This document shows, one piece after another, positions 11,757 through 24,119 of a stretch of DNA of 64,000 nucleotides. Under the pieces are notes generated by a model, which did no database searches, was not told the origin of the DNA, and worked only from the letters and a program-made list of their open reading frames with translations. The position numbers and the translations under genes were made by a program. The DNA is from Populus alba (lineage: Eukaryota > Streptophyta > Magnoliopsida > Malpighiales > Salicaceae), in the NCBI RefSeq assembly GCF_005239225.2, contig NC_133300.1, positions 20,077,584-20,141,583 of the forward strand, written 5' to 3'. Each line of letters opens with the position of its first letter. The first letter of the stretch is position 1.

Positions 11757-11893
11757 GACGGTAATAGTTCAAAGTCAGACAGTACAGTTGGAAATTGAAC
11801 AGTAACAGTTCAAAGTCAGACAGTAACGTTTGGAAATTGGACAGTAACAGTTCAAAATGAGACAGTAATAGTTGGAAATTGAACAGTAACAGT
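11757..11893. repeat. About 44-bp tandem array
   Basis: Three units built from GACAGTAACAGTT, CAAAGTCAGACAGTAA and TTGGAAATTG blocks. The homologous array at 21,412-21,555 is rearranged in unit order. It lies in the LTR. Confidence 0.8.
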
Positions 11894-12282
11894 AGACTTT
11901 CACGTGAATACTATAAATAAGAATATAAAAGAATTGAGTCATACAAACGCTTACACATTGAGATACTAACTCTGAAAATATACATGATATATATGTTTGT
12001 ATGTTATTATGAGGAAATGAACATGCATAGAAAGTAACATATGAGTAATTGATGAATATGAATTCTCTATAATATCGGCTTGAAGGAATCATAACCAAAA
12101 AAACTTCCTTGTGATTCAGGAGGAGCGACCAGGATTGGATCTTTTGTTAGGGGAGGTTGCGAGACAGGTAAAAGAAGGTGCGTGATTTTCCTCCTATTTG
12201 CACTTTATATAATTTAAAAATTCTTCTGGTGAATGCAATTACAATATATGTTGTGTTCAATGTAAATAAAATCTAGCATAAA

Positions 12283-12560
12283 TACAAGATTAGTTTCGGC
12301 TAATGGCATCCACGATAGGATTGTCGGGATATGAATTTACAAGATTAACTTCGACTAATGGCATCCGTGATAGGATTGCCGGGAGATGATTTACAAGATT
12401 AGCTTCGGCTAATGGCATCCATGATAGGATTGTCGGGATATGAATTACAAGATTAGCTTCGGCTAATGGCATCCGTGATAGGATTGTCGTGACATGAACT
12501 ACAAGATTTGTTTCGACTAATGGCATCCGTAATAGGATCGCTGGGAAACGGATTACAAGA
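12283..12560. repeat. 54-bp tandem array, 5 units
   Basis: The unit is 54 bp and contains TTAGCTTCGGCTAATGGCAT and a GATAGGATTG block. The consensus has a 5-bp stem closing a TTCG loop. It reads open on the minus strand with an 18-residue period only because 54 is divisible by three. The homologous array at about 21,940-22,165 has four units. Confidence 0.85.
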
Positions 12561-14623
12561 TTAGACCTTGCAAGGTCACCTAGTTCATGCAAAGTAAATA
12601 AGAATTATTCAATTAAGAATATACAAATGAGTGTTAATTGGGTTTAAAAGATTTACAAGCAAAATATAAGCTCTCTATTAGAATTCTTATGGTTCGATAG
12701 AAAAGTTAATACTTTATTTGTATTTATTACATAAGCATACATATATTCTTTATCAACATAATGGTATATTTATTTATATAACAGGTCCATCAAACATCCA
12801 GGAAGATCATTAGTTTAGGACCTCTACTTTGTGAAGCTTATGTAAATATTTAACTTAAACAAAAAGGGAATTAACGCGTTTATGTAGTATACTTTTGTGT
12901 AAACCTTGATGTATTTATAAAAAGTTCAGCTTAGCATTTAGTATTTTAGTTATCTTGTAACTAACCCTTTTGAAATATTTAGAAACACTTATTATGTTGT
13001 AAATACTTTCTTTCATGTTAGTATTCCTTTCTCTAAATTTTATGATATGATGTTTGACTATGTTCATATTGATCTTACTCGTAGGATATATATATATTGT
13101 GTGGGAATTATAAGGTTTGATATAAGGTTCGGAATTATGGGACCTTGTGATGATGGGTTGATTGAGTAAATTGATAGTAGTCGATAACTTGGAATGTCCT
13201 AAATGCAAAAGAAACTCTGCTGAATTTTTGGGAAAAAAAAAAATACACCCTCAAATAAAGAGGATATGTTGTGATCTTTTAACATTGATTGAGTCGTACA
13301 GTTGGATTGTTACATAATGTGTTAGGCATAAATAATCATGGTTGATCTTATGAAAACTTGAATAGAAGTTGATAATAGAAGATGAAACGGTTTTAGTAGT
13401 TGAATGAGAAAGAGTTCCAATGGAAACCAAAAGGGATAAATGAATAACGTATAAATACATGTTTGTCTTTTTTAATTGTTGGATATTTGTGTTGCTATAC
13501 TTATTGTGATATTCATGTTTTAATAATATGTATTTTTATTTTCGGGACCATCGCATGCACTACAAGAGTAGATCCTAGCATATGTTCACTTTTTATAATC
13601 TAGTTATAGGAGTTTATCCTTATATTTTGTAACATTACAACTTTTATAAAACATAATTTTGTAAAATTGATGTTTAAACTTGAATAGATAATCTTAACTC
13701 TGAAATTCATATAAGTATGTTCATGTATGCATGTTTATCTTATTTATTCCTCTAAAAAAATATTTGTTGTTCAATGTATGTTATAAATATTATGGTTGTG
13801 ATGACGATGATGTTTGTGAGATTGAGACCCAAGACAATTAAGTAGTGATTGAGTTATGAGATGCCAAAACATTAGAAGTGTAAACAGATTACATGTCGAT
13901 GACTTAGGACCTCTCGGTATAAGGAGGAGGCACAAAAAAAAAAAATAGAGAAAAGAAAACAAAAGAACAAAAGGGGAAGAACTGACACAGACTAAAGCCC
14001 AGAAAGATCAGCCAGCACGTCTTCGCCATCGCCTTCGTCCCTTAGTTTCCGCTTCCAGGTATGATCTTTTCGTCCCTGCATGTAACTTCCTTTGCATTTT
14101 TACTTTTTCAAGTGAATTAACAGTAGCAAGCGTGCACTCACGCGTGTATCCTAAAGCCGATAGGTCATTGGTCCAAGCCAGTGATTAGGCCCGGCCAATT
14201 GGATCCAGTCTAGCCACATGAGCTAAAATATATATATTATAATTCACGTTGTCAATATTATTATTTTTTTAAAAAATAAGAAATATTCATCTTAAAAATA
14301 TTATTATTATTATTGTTAAATATTATTATTTCTAAAGGTGATTCAGTTGCTTTTATAGTGGAGGAATTTTTTTTTTACTATGATTAACATTTACATAAAT
14401 GTATTGATTTTTTTTTTCAATGCACCAATTCAATTGAAAAATATGCAGAAAAAAAATTTAAAATACCCTTCACCGTTTAGAATAAAAAATAAAAATATTT
14501 TTTTAAAATTTTTTAAAATAAAAATTACTTTAAAAATCAATCGTTACCACACTCCTAATTAAACACTCTCTAAATAGGCTCTCATGTAATGTTAAGGACA
14601 CATAAAGGGATAATTAAGCAAAT

Positions 14624-15043
14624 TAGGGTGATCATTTTTTGTTCGGTTTTTATAAAAAAAAAAAAATAACCAAACCGGTTTTTTTTTAAAAAAAACCAAA
14701 ACCGGTTCAAACCAACCAGTTTTGGTTTTGTTAATTTAGAACAAAAACTGGTTTTTTTGGTTTGACTCAGTTTTTTCGGTTTGAATCGTTTTTTCTGTTT
14801 GACTCGGGTTTTTTTTCGGATTTGACTTGATTTTTCCAGTTTTTGCTCAATTTTTTCTGGTTTTTTTCGTTTGGGTTTCTGTTTTTTTCAGTTTCAGGCT
14901 TATAAAACCAAAACTAAACCAGTAAGTTTTTTTAAAAATTAAAATCGATTTAATCAATTTTTTTTCACGATTCAGTTTTTTTTGGTTATTTTTTTTCCGT
15001 TTTCTTGATTTAATAGATTTTTTTGTTTTTTTGTTCACCTCTA
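14624..15043. mobile_element. hAT-type MITE, copy 2
   Basis: Same element as at 2,488-2,899, in the same place within the duplicated unit. Left target duplication AAGCAAAT at 14,616-14,623. The right duplication follows one extra A. The left terminus lacks one G. It was duplicated together with its host, so it is not an independent insertion. Confidence 0.85.
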
Positions 15044-16113
15044 AAAGCAAATCATTGACATACAAGGACATAATTAACTTTGTGAAAAAGAGATTCAATT
15101 AAACATTATAGAAACTTGGTTTTTAATTTGTTGATTTTTTAAAAAAATAAATTGATCAAAACTCGAAAAAAACAAATCGAACCTTATATGGGAACCCACT
15201 AGAAAAAAAACAAGAAAAAAAAACTAATTTTTATAATTAAATTTTATGCATAATTGATTTATACCCGACCTCAATCACAATCAATAACAAAACCACTAAA
15301 ACAAAACACAATAAATAAGGTTACATAATAAAGAGGATGTCCAATAGACTGAGCCCAGCCCATATGATAAAATTATTTATAAGTGTAAAATTTTATGCAA
15401 TGTAATTTTTTTTTTTTACTAAAAATTCGGCAGAGTTTCCCTTATAACGGAACATACCAAGTTATCAATATCTTCATTCCCGACACAATTCATATCATAA
15501 TCATGGTCCAATCATCTTGGACCTCTTTCCCAACAACGCATCACAAAAAAAACATATATTATGTCCGATAATCAAAATGCAAAACAATAATAATAATAAT
15601 AATAAAAAAAACAACATAAATAACAATTCTAAGGTTTACTTAACTTGCATAATCAAATAATTTCAATAAAAACTTAGATTATGAATGGACCACCCCTATT
15701 ATTTTATCATTCCAACATTTATAATCATATGAGCAACCATGATAGAATACAAATACTTAATTTAACATAAAGATATTCTTAAGTATGGCATACATATTAA
15801 TTACATATAAAAGTTTTGTTCTACAATTAAAAGGGTTCATTCGACCTCTTTTACATCATACATCAATCTCAAAATACATGTTGATAATTATAAATATGCA
15901 AAAAGTGTCTTATATCAAGCATGATCTACTTTAATGCTATGAGGATCCTGAAAATAAGATTAACATTTAATCAACATAATCATAAATAAATACAATGTGT
16001 CATTTCATTATACCCATGTAAAAATAATTCTCCTATTTATTTTATAATGAATCATTAATATCTTACACCTTCAATAATCATCTAATTAATTCCAATCTTA
16101 GCCATTTCACCAG

Positions 16114-16375
16114 GGTACTACTCCCTCATTAGGGGCACTAACCCATTCACCCAAATATCAAGCACTAGTTCATCTGTCCAATTATGTCTATCTGCTCGAT
16201 TACCGGGCACTAGTTTATCCGTCCAATTACTGGGCACTAGTTCATCCACCCACTTACTGGGCACTACTTTATCCGTCCAATTACCCGGCACTAGTTCATC
16301 CGGCCATTTACCGAGCACTAATTTATTTGTCCAATTACCAGGCACTAATTAATCTGCCCCTTTACCTAGCACTAA
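16114..16375. repeat. 27-bp tandem array, second copy
   Basis: Identical in unit number and, as far as I can read, in sequence to 3,960-4,215, down to the minus-strand translation. Tandem arrays normally change quickly, so this argues that the two 5-kb units separated very recently or are an assembly duplicate. Confidence 0.85.
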
Positions 16376-17967
16376 TTTATCCGTTGACATCAAAATATAA
16401 ATGACAGAATTTCTAAATAAAATTAACACAATGCTTTCAATTAATCTTTCTAACAAAGATTCAAGATGTCGAGCACCTATCTACCGGTGATGCTCGACTA
16501 GTAGCTCCCTGCTGCTGTCTGGAGCCTACAATCTCTCATGTTCATTTGAAAAATCTTATGATGCCAATATTTCATCACTAAATAAATTTCTTAAAACTTC
16601 ATCACATAGTAAGATTTTCGATCGATATAATTTTAAAAATTCGAAACTCTTATGATTATTCTAACATAGTTTCATGCTCTGTAATAAATCCACAAATAAT
16701 TCATACTATGCTACAACCACCTAAACTTTTAATTCACCACAATTAGAAGGCAATCTTATATCACTATAAAACTTTTTCCCAACAATTAAAGGAAATTTAA
16801 TTCCTTGACATCTAATTCAACACATCATTTCATTTTATTTTATTTTTTCTTCCACTATTTAAATACAATTCATTAACTTCTTCAAGCTTGAAATTTTTAT
16901 TTCTTATATTTTCTATGGCCAAATTCACCTTTCTAAGAGTTCTATAATCACACATAACAACAACTAAGCATCATGTATGGAATTTCACTAATCAATACAA
17001 TAAGATCCTATTTAATTATAACATAACAAGGGATCAATAGCAAACCCAAGGTGGAAACCACTTTTTAACCCCCTCCTCCTCTTTCTTCTTTTTTTTTTAC
17101 ACATTCTTCAATCATCAAATAATCTATTATCATAACTAAACATAAATTTACTTGTCATTAATTCAACAACCTAATCACCCCAAAAATCCACCATTGGCTG
17201 AAATTCTCATTACTAAGAGGAAGGAATACTTTTTTTTTTCAAATTAACCTAATTAATGACAAGCCCAAACATTTATTCCCTCAATAAACATATAATTAAC
17301 ATAAATTCATGCATTCAAACCATTATAACATCAAGAACCCAACTTCACATAATACCAATTCTAATCAATCCAAGAACAAACATGAAAAAGCAACACAATG
17401 GATCATCATGGAGAGTTTTCTTACCCTTAAGGAATGAAGAATTAAAAGCCAAAACAAGTTGAATCAAGTTCTCCTCCACACTTCCCTCTAAGCTTAATTT
17501 TCCTTCTCTAAAAGCACACTTTAATTCTTAAAACTCCTTGTACACTCCTTAATCCATCAAACCCTCTCTTTAATGAAGAATCAAAAGCCGAAACAAGTTA
17601 AATCAAGTTCTCCTCCACACTTCCCTCTAAGCTTAATTTTTCCATCTCTAAAAGCACACTTTAATTCTTAAAACTCCTTGTAGACACTTTAATTCTTAAA
17701 CAATTTTTTTTCAAGCAATTTCCAAGAAAAATAACAAAAGCCCTCTTTTCTCTCTCTCTCTCTCTTTTTTTTTTTTTTTTTGTTGGCAGCTTATATGGGG
17801 GCTGTTTTGGGCAAGTTTTCAATTTGGTCCTTGGAGAAGTTTCTAGACACTCATTTGTGCTATTTATTCTTTTATTTGTAAAAAAAAAAAAAAACATCTT
17901 ATTGTACTCCAAAAATTTTGAAACTTTAACCTAAATAAAAAATATATATTTTAGAAGAATTTACGAA

Positions 17968-18042
17968 ATTCAGTTTTTTTGGTTATTTTTTTTTCCGGTT
18001 TTCTTGATTTAATAGATTTTTTTGTTTTTTTGTTCACCTCTA
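17968..18042. mobile_element. hAT-type MITE, right-end fragment
   Basis: Only the last 75 bp or so of the MITE is present, ending in TGTTCACCTCTA with the AAGCAAAT duplication at 18,043-18,050. The left side is joined directly to the minus-oriented LTR at 17,967, so a deletion or recombination removed about 340 bp of the element and its left flank. Confidence 0.75.
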
Positions 18043-20247
18043 AAGCAAATCATTGACATACAAGGACATAATTAACTTTGTGAAAAAGAGATTCAATTAA
18101 ACATTATAGAAACTTTGGTTTTTAATTTGTTGATTTTTAAAAAAATAAATTGATTCAAAAACTCGAAAAAAAACAAATCGAACCTTATATGGGACCCACT
18201 AGAAAAAACAAGAAAAAAAAAACTAATTTTTATAATTAAATTTTATGCATAATTGATTTATACCCGACCTCAATCACAATCATAACCAAACCACTAAAAC
18301 AAACACAATAAATAAGGTTACATAATAAAGAGGATGTCCAATAGACTGAGCCCAGCCCATATGATAAAACACCACATTGTCTCAAGAAAGAAGGTGTCCA
18401 TCTTGCAATTATCCATGCCTCCCAGTACTGTTTGAGGCCTTAGGGAATCCAAACTCGAAAATATAAAAAAATGGTTTAGTAGTTCAAAATGTTTACCCTT
18501 GCTACATGTCTTGCTGAGTTAGGCCATTTGGGATGCGAAGTGGGTCAGAGGTGACGAACTAGCTGGTGGCCTGAGCAGTGGCTGGTGTCTCCATGGGGTT
18601 GTTTTGGGAGCAATATTGTTCATAGAACAGTTAGAATATTGATAGTATGACAGATTAATAAGAAGAAAAGGAGAATGATTGGATTTTATTAAAAAAATAT
18701 TGAAAATTTATCTTAATTTTAAAACTTCAACTACTGTATAAGGCTTAAAAACTAATTTTATATTAAGTCATAACCAAGTTTGAAACCTACACAGCACCAT
18801 AGGAAAAAAGAAAACTCTAATAACCATCTCTATGCAGAAATTTAAACCTATTGATGAGACCCAACTCTTTTGAACTTACTACTGCACCCCCCCAAGTGAT
18901 TTTATATAATAGAATGTACTTAAATAAAAGAAATGAGAGCTTTTAGTGCTGCATTACCATCTCAGTCAGGGCTTGAACACAAGACCTAACATATGTGAAG
19001 GAATATAAATGAAATGGGAAATGATTCATTCCATGAAAACACTCGAAGTCGCGAATCTTAAGAGAGAGAGAAAAAAAACATATAAAGCACACTAGAAATT
19101 TAATCATTTTTTTTTATCAGAAATTAAAAGTAGAAGAAAAAACCTACTAGATTCTCTTCTATACGCCATCCTTTATTGTGATTGACAAACCATAATTTAT
19201 GATTAAAAAAACTTTAATCCAACTATAGAAATATGATAGTAGAATTGAAACTGCTGATGTTTGGATTAAAATGGTGTTTTGGAATGAATTTTAACCTTGT
19301 TTTTTGTTAAAATTTTTAATTTTTTTCTTCAAAGTAATTTTTTAATGTTTTAAAATCGTTTTGATGTGGTGATGTCAAAATAATTTTTTTAAAAAAATAA
19401 AAAAATATTTTGATATATTTTCAAACAAAATACACTTTGAAAAATAACTATTACTATACCCCTAAATACTCCCTGAATAAACTCTCATTTAATGTTAAGG
19501 ACAAAATGAAGGGATAATTAAGCATATCAATAACGTGCAAGGACATAATTAACTTTTTTGAAAACGAGATTCAATTAAAAGTTCTGTAAAAATATAAGGA
19601 CTAACAGAGTTATAAGCATGAGAAAGAATAGTCATATAAAAACAAATTCAATAAAAACACGATGATCTCGCCTAAGTTGTTGAAAAGCTTATTTCTTTAC
19701 ATTTACCAAACTAATATAAAAGCAATATTAAAACTCCTCTTTAAAACCATATAAATTATAGTTGTAAAATCGAAATTATAGTTGTATGGAACTCACAAAA
19801 AAAACTAGAAAAAACAAGAAAATTTAGTTTTTATAGTTAAGTTTGATGTATAATTAAATTGTACCCAACTTCAATCACAACCATAACCACAACCATTTAA
19901 ACAAACACCATAAAATAAGATTACATAATAAAGAGAATATCCAATAGGCTGAGCGCAGCCCATACAATAAAATACCACATTGTCTCACAAAGAAGGTCTC
20001 AATCACAATCATAACCAAACCACTAAAACAAACACAATAAATAAGGTTACATAATAAAGAGGATGTCCAATAGACTGAGCCCAGCCCATATGATAAAACA
20101 CCACATTGTCTCAAGAAAGAAGGTGTCCATCTTGCAATTATTCATGCCTCTCAGTACAGGAGGCCTTAGGGAATCCAAACTCGAAAATATAAAATAAGGG
20201 TTTAGAAGTTCAAAATGTTTACCCCTGTTACACATGTCTTGCCGAGT
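18043..20247. repeat. Unclassified dispersed repeat, copy A
   Basis: Related to 24,650-27,288. Marker blocks are 'ggttacataataaagaggat', 'gtccaatagactgagcccag', 'caccacattgtctcaagaaa' and 'gcttttagtgctgcattacc'. Several of these recur internally (18,271, 19,880, 20,008), so the copy is itself partly duplicated. At about 19,255-19,460 it contains a short dispersed motif that I associate with poplar genomes. It has no long frame and no recognisable ends. Confidence 0.7.
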
Positions 20248-23200
20248 TATGAAGAGGATCATCATGCATCGACTAACATATATTTAGTGTACGTTATGGT
20301 CCCAGGTAAAGGGATCGCTATGCATCGACACCTATGGGGTGATGATGATACCGATGAAATTGGTATGTAATGTGTAAATCCCAAGAAAAAATAAATAAAT
20401 AAAAGTGAAGAAATTCATGCATATGGTTAAATAAAAAACAGGAATTAAGAAATTTTTGAATATGAATTTTCGAGTGAAATAATTCGAGATATTATAATGA
20501 ACCCGGTACTATTAAGGGTTGGATTTAATTGAAGAGAAAAAAAAATACACTTAAAGGAAAAGGGGGGCCTAAATGCAAATAAGGGAAAATATAGAGTTTA
20601 AATACTCTATCCTCACCAAAACAAAATCTGTAGGAACCATAAAGAGAGAAGATAGGAAGTTTTATACCCATTCTTGAGAAATCAAGAGAGAAACACTAAC
20701 ATTTCAAGAACCCATCCAAGATTTAGAGCTTATAGATGGAATAAACACTTGAGAGCAAATGATTACCAAGAAATTGAACAAGAAGAAAAGAAAAGAGGGA
20801 GTTGAAAATCTTCAATTGGTTAAAGATCAAGATCTTAATTTGTACCGGGTAAGGTATTCTAAACATGATCTTAAAAAAAAATCATTTTTAAATTCGATAA
20901 AGAATTGATGCCTTAATATTGAATCACAGGTTAGGGTTCTTATACATAAATTGGGGAAAAAGTACTTATTGTTAAGATTAAGTTAATTTATGTGTGTGGT
21001 ATGTAGTTTATGAAAGTATTGTGTGAAGGGGAGGGGGAGACAACTCTAGACAGACTTGTCTCCTGACTTTCAGTGAGATTTTGGATAGGAGGATGAAGGA
21101 ATTAGGAGTGGATTCCTCATAGAAATTGTAGATTTGAATATTAGCTAACCAAGGAATTGGTCTTACTCAATTTGGAGATGTAGAACTCCAGTTATGGGTT
21201 ACCAATCAAAACTGAGTCGTGACTAATCATGTAAGGCAGTAGGACTGATTAGTTGTTTAGCAATTTTGATTATCTTAGAGGCAGAACTGGGTTCTCCTTC
21301 CTGCAAAGAACTGGTAGCCTCGTGTCTTAGCTTTCTAACGAGTTCAATCTCACTTAAAATGGAGTTTTAGAACTTTAGATATAGTTAAAAATCTGATGAG
21401 TGTTTAGACAGTAACAGTAACAGTTAAAAATCAAAGTCAAACAGTAACAGTTGAAAATTGGACAGTAACAGTTCAAAGTCAGACAGTAACGATTCAAAGT
21501 CAGACAGTAATGGTTGGAAATTGGACAGTAACAGTTGGAAATTGGACAGTAACAGTAGACTTTCACGTGAATAATATAAATAAGAATATAAAAGAATTGA
21601 GTCATACGAACGCTTACACATTGAGATACTAACTCTGAAAATATACATGATATATGTATGTATGTTATTATGAGAAAATGAACATGCATAGAAAGTAACA
21701 TATGAGTAATTGATGAATATGAATTCTCTATAATATCGGCTTGAAGGAATCATAACCAAAAAACTTCCTTGTGATTCAGGAGGAGCGACCAGGATTGGAT
21801 CTTTTGTTAGGGGAGGTCACGAGACAAGCGAAGAAGATGCGTGATTTTCCTCCTATTTGCACTTATATAATTTAAAATTCATCTGGTTAATGCAATTACA
21901 ATATATGTTGTGTTCAATGTAAATAAAATCTAGCATAAATACAAGATTAGCTTCGGCTAATGGCATCCGCGATAGGATTGCCGGGATATGAATTACAAGA
22001 TTAACTTCGGCTAATGGCATCCGTGATAGGATTGCCGGGAGATGAATTACAAGATTAGCTTCGGCTAATGGCATCCATGATAGGATTGTCGGGACATGAA
22101 CTACAAGATTTGCTTCCGCTAATGGCATCCGTAATAGGATCACTGGGAAACGGATTACAAGATTAGACCTTGCAAGGTCACCTAGTTCATACAAGTAAAT
22201 AAGATTATTCAATTAAGAATATACAAATGAGTGTTAATTGGGTTTAAAAGATTTACAAGCAAAATATAAGTTCTCTATTAGAATTCTTATGGTTCGATAG
22301 AAAGTTAATACTTCATTCGTATTTATTACATGAGCATACATATATTCTTTATCAACATAATGGTATATTTATTTATATAACAGGTCCATCAAACATCCAG
22401 GAAGATCATTAGTTTAGGACTCTACTTTGTGAAGCTTATGTAAATATTTAACTTAAACAAAAAGGGAATTAACGCCTTTATGTAGTATACTTTTGTGTAA
22501 ACCTTGATGTATTTATAAAAGTTCAGCTTAGCATTTAGTATTTTAGTTATCTTGTAACTAACCCTTTTGAAATATTTAGAAACACTTATTATGTTGTAAA
22601 TACTTTCTTTCATATTAGTATTCCTTTTCTCTTAAATTTTATGATATGATGTTTGGACTATGTTCATATTGATCTTACTCGTAGGATATATATATTGTGT
22701 GGAATTATGAGGTTTGACATAAGGTTCGGAATTATGGGACCTTGTGATGATGGGTTGATTGAGTAAATTGATAGTAGTCGATAACTTGGAATGTCCTAAA
22801 TGCAAAAGAAACTTTGCTGAATTTTTTTAAAAAAAAAATCACCCTCAAATAAAAAGGATATGTTGTGATCTTTTAACATTGATTGAGTCGTACAGTTGGA
22901 TTGTTACATAATGTGTTAGGCATAAATAATCATGGTTAATCTTATGAAAACTTGAATAGAAGTTGATAATAGAAGATGAAACGGTTTTAGTAGTTGAATG
23001 AGAAAGAGTTCCAATGGAAACCAAAAGGGATAAGTGAATAACGTATAAATACATGTCTGTCTTTTTTAATTGTTGGATATTTGTGTTGCTATACTTATTG
23101 TGATATTCATGTTTTAATAATATGTATTTTGTTTCAGGACCATCGCATGCACGACAGGAGTAGATCCTAGCATAAGTTCACTTTTTGTAATATAATTATA

Positions 23201-23512
23201 GGGAGTTTATCCTTATATTTTGTAACATTACAACTTTTATAAAACATAATTTGTAAAATTGATGTTTAAACTTGAATAGATAATCTTAACTCTGAAATTC
23301 ATATAAGTATGTTCATGTATGCATGTTTATCTTATTTATTCCTCTAAAAAAATATTTGTTGTTCAATGTGTGTTATAAATATTATGGTTGTGATGACGAT
23401 GATGTTTGTGGGATTGAGACCCAAGACAATTAAGTCGTGATTGAGTTATGAGATGCGAAATATTAGAAGTGTAAACAGATTATATGTCGATGACTTAGGA
23501 CCTCTCGGTATA
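20248..23512 (+). repeat. Composite LTR repeat, third copy
   Basis: Matches 10,608-13,918 closely in sequence and order: promoter block (20,591-20,610), 44-bp array (21,412-21,555), 54-bp array with four units (21,940-22,165), then the block shared with 840 and 12,905. Homology stops at 23,512, just before the leader-like segment that the other copies carry, and unrelated sequence follows. This copy has more base substitutions than the first two share with each other. Confidence 0.8.
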
Positions 23513-24119
23513 GGAGAGACTCTACTGAAATCAGGGACCTAATTATTAAATGCCAGAAATTCAAGGGTCAAATTAAAAATAGTCATTTTAGATAAAAACG
23601 GTGTCGTTTTCAGCACATTGTTTATCATCTCCTCATCCTGAAGACCGATTCAACAGGGAAAAAAATAGCACCAAAATCAAACCACGTCTCCTGTCTCATG
23701 CCCACGATCTCGTTTTCCAATTCCATTAACAGTCCTGCAAGAACAGGACTGTTGACAGCTTCATTTACAGAAAAAATAGCACCAAACCCGGACCACGTCT
23801 GTTGCACACGATCTTGTTTTCTACATCGATTAACAGTCCTGCTCTGTTAAAGACTTCACTCTCTCTGGCCTTATAAAAAGGCTAGAGAGAGAGAGAGAGA
23901 GAGAGAGAAGACAGAGAAGAAGAGAAAAGCAGAGGAGTGATACAAAAACGATCCCTACTATCGTCCTTTCATCTCAAAACCAGAGGAGACAGAACGCAAT
24001 CAAAAAGAGAAACAAAGGGGAGACAAAAAGGAGAAAAAGAAGAAGAACATAGAGACAGAGAAAATCGGTGACCACAACAAGTGAAGATAAGAAGAAACAG
24101 AAGCAGAGGGGAACATGCC
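23513..24119 (+). promoter_or_regulatory. Orphan promoter/leader-like island
   Basis: Low-repeat sequence with two diverged direct copies of an 'aaaaaatagcaccaaa...ttaacagtcctgc' block (about 23,658-23,738 and 23,769-23,842), a small palindrome CAGTCCTG-CAGGACTG, and a TATA-like ATAAA in the loop of a 14-bp inverted repeat (23,859-23,891). It is followed by a (GA)n run and a purine-rich leader-like stretch to about 24,115. There is no coding frame after it; repeat sequence starts at 24,120. It may be an LTR promoter end or a cut-off gene promoter. Confidence 0.4.

Larger units (their letters stand above)
10608..17967. repeat. Longest copy of the composite LTR repeat
   Basis: 10,608-12,904 matches 20,248-22,503, and 12,905-17,967 matches 840-5,830, so this is the only copy in which both halves are joined. 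It begins with a plus-oriented LTR that ends near 13,245 (CTGCTGAATTTTTGGG, A-run, TACA). It then has a leader-like segment (to about 14,060), a hAT MITE, and a minus-oriented related LTR from about 15,383. The right edge at 17,967 jumps into the right half of another MITE copy. Confidence 0.8.

Noticed and set aside
12290..12592. Minus-strand repetitive frame with 18-residue period
   Set aside because: Same reason: a 54-bp non-coding LTR array.
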